Part shown: piece after piece, positions 36,325 through 36,595 of the stretch
Layout of the letters: each line of letters starts with the position of its first letter
Numbering within the stretch: the first letter of the stretch is position 1
Virus record (IMG/VR): IMGVR_UViG_3300030041_000045
Location: 1-36,595 of that record
DNA from: a virus
Length of the DNA stretch: 36,595 nt
Reading direction: 5' to 3' (one strand)
Notes under the pieces: generated by a model
The model's input: the letters and a program-made list of their open reading frames with translations, nothing else
Told to the model about the DNA's origin: nothing
The model's database searches: none
Made by a program: the position numbers and the translations under genes

Positions 36325-36595
36325 TTAATAAGTGACCGTAAAGTTGTATTGGAATGGCAATGATAAAACTTGCTGATTGATTGCCTCTTGAAGCGAAATT
36401 GCGCTTGCCAAATTTGCTGCAGATGCTGCAACAAAAGTAGGTGATACCGCAATAGTAACATTTCTTGCCGAAGAAAAAGAGATGCTTACAATATATGTAT
36501 TATCCAATGGTGTTGAGATACCGTTTTGCATTGTCAAAAATCTAACGACTCGGTTTTTTAACCAGGACATTGTAAATTGTTTGCCGTCGCCCGTA
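36325..36595 (-). CDS. Tail-associated protein, possibly cut by the right edge
   Basis: From ATG 36570 the product is 81 residues (MSWLKNRVVRFLTMQNGIST ... SLPFQYNFTVTY). The same frame remains open to the window edge (TGDGKQFT precedes the Met), and no Shine-Dalgarno lies before ATG 36570, so the real start may be outside. It is beta-rich, lies upstream of the collar fibre gene and is presumably a baseplate or fibre-linked protein. It is not recognised. Confidence 0.5.
   Translation of the reverse strand, partial: TGDGKQFTMSWLKNRVVRFLTMQNGISTPLDNTYIVSISFSSARNVTIAVSPTFVAASAANLASAISLQEAINQQVLSLPFQYNFTVTY

Overview
The window is a contiguous piece of a tailed double-stranded DNA phage (Caudoviricetes). 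It carries terminase, portal, head-morphogenesis, tail-fibre, lysis and replication genes, packed with ATGA-type overlaps. No ribosomal RNA, tRNA, host housekeeping gene, integrase, CRISPR array or insertion sequence was seen. A signal peptide, a lipobox and a FlgJ-like glucosaminidase suggest a Gram-negative host. The protein families recall phages of Betaproteobacteria, but that is memory-based and uncertain. No lysogeny module was recognised.

Layout. (1) Positions 1-8660, minus strand, late/head module. In transcription order: a small structural protein, an SGNH esterase, small and large terminase, portal, an unknown protein, a Mu F-like head protein, a Nudix-DUF2213-scaffold fusion, and a decoration-like protein. 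The start codon of the next gene, probably the major capsid, appears to straddle the left edge. (2) 8661-9165: about 0.5 kb of AT-rich noncoding DNA with ATACCCC direct repeats and two palindromes. (3) 9166-10490, plus strand: small early genes behind a consensus sigma70 promoter, ending in a ribbon-helix-helix protein whose 3' end is followed by a 47-bp tandem repeat. (4) 10628-12879: a cytosine-5 DNA methyltransferase gene with two further genes nested out of frame on the same strand (a GWPT-repeat protein and an HNH endonuclease), then a plus-strand HNH gene, then a truncated second methyltransferase 5' end. (5) 12876-17615, minus strand: a string of small accessory genes, two with extreme coding repeats. 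(6) 17676-22539, minus strand: primase-helicase, TetR-type HTH protein, VRR-NUC nuclease, SF2 helicase and a tiny membrane protein. (7) 22626-30536, plus strand: accessory genes, then a PD-(D/E)XK-like protein, a putative ssDNA-binding protein and a family B-like DNA polymerase. (8) 30590-36595, minus strand: tail-fibre genes feeding into a lysis cassette that ends in a patatin-like phospholipase. If the genome map is circular, the missing capsid, connector and tail genes would lie between the right and left edges.

How it works together. Primase-helicase, SF2 helicase, polymerase, ssDNA-binding protein and two nucleases make up a self-contained replication/recombination set. Four copies of a TTGAC-N6-GTCAA palindrome lie at or beside likely starts of early transcription units (17663, 20730, 22563, 24578). 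This suggests one phage regulator, possibly the TetR-type or ribbon-helix-helix protein encoded here, controls replication and accessory genes together.

Most noteworthy: the nested methyltransferase/GWPT/HNH locus (three recognisable proteins in two frames of one strand), the four-site palindrome set, three genes with minisatellite-like coding repeats, two small genes broken at A-tracts where slippage could restore the frame, and a patatin lipase in the lysis cassette.
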